NCBI GenBank assembly: GCA_030151245.1
Contig: JASLEF010000178.1
Location: 1-18,109, forward strand
Length of the DNA: 18,109 nucleotides
Direction: 5' to 3'
DNA from: Ignatzschineria sp.
GTDB lineage: Bacteria > Pseudomonadota > Gammaproteobacteria > Cardiobacteriales > Wohlfahrtiimonadaceae
Shown: positions 14,093-18,109 of the stretch, one piece after another
Layout of the letters: each line of letters starts with the position of its first letter
How positions within the stretch are numbered: position 1 is the first letter of the stretch
Translations under genes and position numbers: made by a program
The notes under the pieces: model-generated
The model's input: the letters and a program-made list of their open reading frames with translations, nothing else
The model's database searches: none
Told to the model about the DNA's origin: nothing

Positions 14093-17000
14093 ATGTCAAC
14101 GCAGAAAGAAGAGATCAAAGATGCTTTAGCGGAGAGCCACTCGACAGTTGTAGAGGATGTAGCTCAAGTAGAAGAGGGATCTCAGAAAAAGAAGCCGGTA
14201 AAAAAGAAGCGCTCTCTAATTGGGCGAATTCTTATTTGGTTTTTAAGCACGAGTCTGATGTTGATCATTTTGCTCATATTATTGCTCTATTTCTTTATTG
14301 ATACTCAAGCGGGTTTGAAAACATTAGCTCATTTAACGAATCGTTATGCGAGTGATTATATCTCTATTGAGAGTGCTGAAGGCCGTTTAGGGAAACGTTT
14401 TACGTTAACCAATGTTTCATTGACACTTCCTAATTATCATCCTTTAGAGATTCCCTCAGTCTCTTTAAAATGGGATTATTGGCAGCTATTGGAAAAAAGA
14501 ATCATGATAGATTCTATAAAAGTATCGGGCGCCAATCTTGATTTTACACCCTTAAATCCAGTAGAAGAACCTGAAAAAGAGATCGATAGTACGCCTTTTT
14601 CTTTAAAAGATTTAAACATTCCTGTGGATGCCAAAATAGGGGCTTTGGATTTAGATAGCAGTACTATCAAAATCGATGACTTTTATCTTGCTGTTAATGA
14701 TTTTCAAGTTGAAAATGCAACCTTAATTAGCAATGAGCTAGTATTAAAAAATGTTATGGGAGATCTACATGTTTTAGTAGGAGAGGATGTTGATCTTCCA
14801 TTTGTAGTGACACTTAATGGAGATCTTTCAGCTCCTACAGAGCAGTTTGATTTAAATCTTGCCATTTATGCACAAGATGCTTTTGTGCGTGAAAATGAGC
14901 TGAATATGGCGTTAAATACTCAGTTATCAGGAGCGTTAGAGCAGTTTAGTTTCAATTTAGATGGTCGTGTTGATTGGTCAAATATGCTGAATGACCCAAT
15001 TCTTTTAAAAGTGCAAAATGAGATTACCGCTTTAAATGAAGTGAAAAGTTACCTGCATGTGAAGAACTTAGCGAATCAGGTAATGTTAGATAGTACTTGG
15101 TTTGCGGATAAACCTTTAGATTTTGATTTAGCATTAAAAATGAACGCCCCTTATTTATCTCAATTGCACCCCAATATTCGAGGGTCATTAATGGGGGATG
15201 CGATCTTGAAAGGGGATCTAATGAAGCCCTTGTTAACGGCAGATATTGCGGTTACGGGTATTTCGGCATTCGGCCTGCAATTAGAGTCTTTGATATTGAA
15301 AGGCAATCATGAAAATTATGAAGCAACAGCTTTATTAGAGACGCGTCGTTTGAAGTTTGAAGAGTTTTATTTAGCGCTTCTATCCTTAAGTCTCGACGGG
15401 ACATTAACCGAAGAATTTGAGTTTGATTTGCGAATACAGGATCTTGTAAAAGGGGAGACGCCAGAAGAAGCGCTCGCGGCAGAAAAGAGAGCCAGTGAAT
15501 CAATTAAGGTTGTTGATAGTACCAATGCTGAGGGTGAAGAGGATATTAAGCTCTACTATGCGGAGAATACTCCCTTAGATCTTTCGCCAAAAGGGAAAGT
15601 AGAGGTTCTTTTAAAGAATGTTGATTATGTGGTGAAAGGACGTGCAGAAGGGCATCAGTTCACGTTTGATTTAGAAAGTCCGTTTGGAGAGATTAAATCT
15701 ACAGGTGTCGCTTCATTAAATGAGCTATCGAATAACCCATCATTTAATCTTTACTTAGCAAATTCAACAGTAAAATCCCCTTTTGTGGGAGATTTCACGT
15801 TAAATAAACCAGCCTATTTCCATATTAATGCGTTAAAACAAGAAATTAAATTAACTTCAGCTTGTTATCAGCAGGGCTTTGTTGTGCTTTGTGCTGAAGG
15901 GGAGCGTACGAAAGATGGGGTTAATACCGGGGTCCTTACTTTAAATAACTTGCCATCTTCATTGTTAAAAACCTATTTGCCGGATGATATTTCGATTAAT
16001 ACGAAAGCGAATGCGACGATTGTCGGACAATTTTCTACGGTTGAAGATTTTATTGGCGTTGTGAATGTCTCGTTAGCAAAAGGGGATATTCGTTATCGTT
16101 TTCAAGGGCGGGAAGTTCTTGTCCCGCTTGATAAAACATTGTTAGAGGTTTTAGCAAAACCGACGGGTGTAACAAGCTCTCTGAATGTCGATTGGGGGAA
16201 ATACTTACGAGTTGATGGGAAAGGATCTATCGATGATCTATTTGTAGACAATCTCGTAGATTTGGATTTGATGGCAAATATCCCTAGCTTTGATTGGATT
16301 TCGCCTTTAATGCCGGTATTGCAAGATCTGGGAGGGGAAGTTGGTTTTACATCAAAGGTGCATGGTCCCCTCAAAGATCCGAAATTGTCAGCGAACTTAT
16401 CTGTTAAAAATGGCAAGCTCTATATTGCCTCTTTAAATAGTCGTTTAAAAGATGTAAATCTTAATGTGGATCTTAAGGAGGGAACGCCGGAATTCTTTAT
16501 TAATGGGAGTATTGGAACCAATGAAGGGGCTTTAAAAGTCAACGGTCATTATAATATTGCAAATTTTAGTACGTTAATTACCGCAGAAGGAGAGAATCTT
16601 TTATTGGCGGATAGTGAGAATATTAAGGTCAAAATTAGCCCTAAATTAACATTTACTGGATTTGGAAAATCTGGGGGGAATCGTTATGAGCTCAAAGGTA
16701 ATGTGCGAATACCAGAGCTTAAATATATTCACTCATCAATGGGCGGCGGGGGTTCAGTTGTGACGGTTTCTGATGATACCATTATTGTTGGTGGCGGCTA
16801 TGACAAAGCGCGTGAAAAGAGCTTTATGGATAGCTTTAAGATGGATGTCAATGTTATTTTGGGTAATCAGATTTTAGTGGGAGCTGAGGGGCTGAAGGCT
16901 CATCTTGATGGGGGGTTGAAGGTCAGTAAAGATTACGCTCAGCCTATTAGAGGCTTGGGAATTATTAATGTAGGGAAAGGGGAGTTTGATATTTATGGTC

Positions 17001-17560
17001 AGGTCTTAACGCTGGATCGTGGAAAAATTCAATTCTCAGGTACAGCTATTACCAATCCTGCTTTAGATATTCAAGCATCCCGTAAGTTTATTAACGAAAT
17101 TGAAGGTCGAGAAATGCAGGTCGGAGTAAAAGTGCTTGGTAGTGTTGATGCTCCGAAAATTCAACTCTATTCATCCCCGGCATTAACAGATATTGAAATT
17201 GCTTCTTATCTTTTTCTCGGAAGAAGTCCTAATTTAGAATCTCCTACAGAGAATCTAATGCTCTTAAATATGGTACGTAAGATCGCAATGGGGGAACCTA
17301 TTTCAAGTTCAGAATCAAGTCTTGCCAATCAATTGGGATTAACAGATTTTGGTTTTGTAGAGACACCTAATGGCGGAACAGGTATTGGATTAGGAAAACG
17401 CTTCGCAAATAGTTTTTATGTAGGATTAGGTGTGGGAATAGAAGAGAGTGAAGGGGCTTTTGCCGTACTTCGTTACCGTTTCTTGAAATACTTTAATATT
17501 AATACCGCATTTATGAGTGAAGGGGAGAGTATTAACGTTAACTATTTAAGAGATTTCTAA
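14093..17560 (+). CDS. tamB: Translocation and assembly module inner membrane protein TamB
   Basis: TamB is an AsmA-like protein anchored in the inner membrane that spans the periplasm as a hydrophobic beta-taco. It works with the Omp85 protein TamA in outer-membrane assembly and is also linked to phospholipid transport. The 1155 residues, against about 1259 in E. coli, start with a basic cytoplasmic segment KKKPVKKKR (32-40) and one membrane helix (about 46-69). A long repetitive beta-strand region follows. Cys591 and Cys600 form a closely spaced pair typical of the family. The C-terminal DUF490 domain is clear, with blocks GKGEFDIYGQVLTLDRGKIQ and ALTDIEIASYLFLGRSP, and it ends in an aromatic YLRDF. 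The ATG has GGGAAG upstream. TamA is normally encoded just before tamB, but here the Nif3-like gene is. A terminator follows 70 bases downstream. Confidence 0.95.
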   Translation: MSTQKEEIKDALAESHSTVVEDVAQVEEGSQKKKPVKKKRSLIGRILIWFLSTSLMLIILLILLLYFFIDTQAGLKTLAHLTNRYASDYISIESAEGRLGKRFTLTNVSLTLPNYHPLEIPSVSLKWDYWQLLEKRIMIDSIKVSGANLDFTPLNPVEEPEKEIDSTPFSLKDLNIPVDAKIGALDLDSSTIKIDDFYLAVNDFQVENATLISNELVLKNVMGDLHVLVGEDVDLPFVVTLNGDLSAPTEQFDLNLAIYAQDAFVRENELNMALNTQLSGALEQFSFNLDGRVDWSNMLNDPILLKVQNEITALNEVKSYLHVKNLANQVMLDSTWFADKPLDFDLALKMNAPYLSQLHPNIRGSLMGDAILKGDLMKPLLTADIAVTGISAFGLQLESLILKGNHENYEATALLETRRLKFEEFYLALLSLSLDGTLTEEFEFDLRIQDLVKGETPEEALAAEKRASESIKVVDSTNAEGEEDIKLYYAENTPLDLSPKGKVEVLLKNVDYVVKGRAEGHQFTFDLESPFGEIKSTGVASLNELSNNPSFNLYLANSTVKSPFVGDFTLNKPAYFHINALKQEIKLTSACYQQGFVVLCAEGERTKDGVNTGVLTLNNLPSSLLKTYLPDDISINTKANATIVGQFSTVEDFIGVVNVSLAKGDIRYRFQGREVLVPLDKTLLEVLAKPTGVTSSLNVDWGKYLRVDGKGSIDDLFVDNLVDLDLMANIPSFDWISPLMPVLQDLGGEVGFTSKVHGPLKDPKLSANLSVKNGKLYIASLNSRLKDVNLNVDLKEGTPEFFINGSIGTNEGALKVNGHYNIANFSTLITAEGENLLLADSENIKVKISPKLTFTGFGKSGGNRYELKGNVRIPELKYIHSSMGGGGSVVTVSDDTIIVGGGYDKAREKSFMDSFKMDVNVILGNQILVGAEGLKAHLDGGLKVSKDYAQPIRGLGIINVGKGEFDIYGQVLTLDRGKIQFSGTAITNPALDIQASRKFINEIEGREMQVGVKVLGSVDAPKIQLYSSPALTDIEIASYLFLGRSPNLESPTENLMLLNMVRKIAMGEPISSSESSLANQLGLTDFGFVETPNGGTGIGLGKRFANSFYVGLGVGIEESEGAFAVLRYRFLKYFNINTAFMSEGESINVNYLRDF

Positions 17561-17630
17561 TCGTTTTCGATGTGCTTAACTTAAGACTCAAGAAATCTAC
17601 GTATATTGAAAATGAGAAGGCGTTTATTTT

Positions 17631-17662
17631 AAAAGCACTAAGTGAAGATTTAGTGCTTTTTT
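17631..17662 (+). terminator. Terminator after tamB
   Basis: AAAAGCACTAA (17631-17641) pairs perfectly with TTAGTGCTTTT (17650-17660) around an eight-base loop, and six T residues run from 17657 to 17662. It lies 70 bases after the tamB stop. Confidence 0.9.
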
Positions 17663-18109
17663 CTGTCACATAAATCGTGTTTTGCGTAAGTGCTTTGAAA
17701 TTGAAATTGAAGTTGGAATTGGAATAGAGAGATGTAGTTGGGTAATGATTGAGTATCAACTTGATTTGGGATGTGACTTTTTAAAATCTAAAAAAATATC
17801 TTCATCCATCAAATAGCATGGGGCATCTATTCTTGCACGTTATAAATTTTGGGCTCGGTAAAGTAAAATATTTAGAAGAGATCAATTTTCTGCTTTCTAC
17901 AATCTCAGAAATACCATTGTTTTGCTTTAAGAATATCTATAATAAGGAGAGTGGATCGGAAATGATAAAAGCCGACAAAACCCTCTGCTAATTGTGTATC
18001 AGCTTTTAAAAGATTCTTGATTAAGATAAGTTTAAGGCCTGTTAAAAATTTAAAATTTCATTAATTGAACTCTTTGAAAATAAATTATTTTGTAGTTTTT
18101 TGAGAATAA
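17663..18109. other. Noncoding right end of the window
   Basis: About 447 AT-rich bases have no convincing gene on either strand. Besides the hexamers there is a TATAAT at 17938-17943 and a ten-codon stretch (17962-17991, product MIKADKTLC) whose AAGGAG lies 12 bases upstream. An imperfect hairpin pairs 17967-17975 with 17999-18007. The region may be the leader of a gene beyond the window; nothing here proves that. Confidence 0.5.
17695..17724 (+). repeat. Five degenerate tandem hexamers
   Basis: Five head-to-tail six-base units follow each other: TTGAAA, TTGAAA, TTGAAG, TTGGAA, TTGGAA. They lie in noncoding sequence just past the tamB terminator. This is a short imperfect microsatellite. 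Confidence 0.6.

Noticed and set aside
17538..17759. A 73-codon minus-strand frame across the end of tamB.
   Set aside because: It runs through the tamB terminator and the hexamer repeat and yields a low-complexity Asn/Phe/Ser-rich product; not a gene.

Overview
The window is a compact stretch of chromosome from an AT-rich gammaproteobacterium. The evidence is TrkA, AmpG, TamB and the Nif3/YbgI protein, all close in length and motifs to enterobacterial proteins, plus a formate dehydrogenase operon in the fdoGHI-fdhE order of Escherichia coli. Low GC and short intergenic terminators would fit Cardiobacteriales such as Ignatzschineria or Wohlfahrtiimonas, but this is a guess from general character, not an identification. 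I see no mobile element, CRISPR array, tRNA or rRNA.

Layout from left to right: (1) a minus-strand pair, trkA then argG (potassium channel regulator, argininosuccinate synthase), closed by a strong terminator at the left edge. (2) A plus-strand magnesium unit: a sigma70-like promoter, an M-box (ykoK) magnesium riboswitch, a long leader with further hairpins and an intrinsic terminator, then a short MgtE-type transporter that lacks the usual N-terminal domain. (3) A plus-strand AmpG-like muropeptide permease with a terminator hairpin just ahead of its ribosome binding site. It converges on a minus-strand fumarylacetoacetate-hydrolase-family gene across a symmetrical terminator. (4) A minus-strand formate dehydrogenase operon: alpha subunit with a Tat signal and cysteine instead of selenocysteine, iron-sulfur beta subunit, cytochrome b gamma subunit and the FdhE maturation factor, with a perfect hairpin before fdhE and a terminator after it. 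(5) Diverging from it on the plus strand are a Nif3-like metal-binding protein and, after a 184-base gap with a possible 31-codon reading frame, tamB without an adjacent tamA. (6) About 450 bases at the right end have no convincing gene.

Most genes are housekeeping and I found no clear candidate for a wholly new system. The most rewarding places are the magnesium leader (2689-3440), where aptamer, hairpins, a possible ten-codon leader peptide and a terminator lie in series before an N-domain-less MgtE, and the small unexplained elements before ampG, fdhE and tamB.
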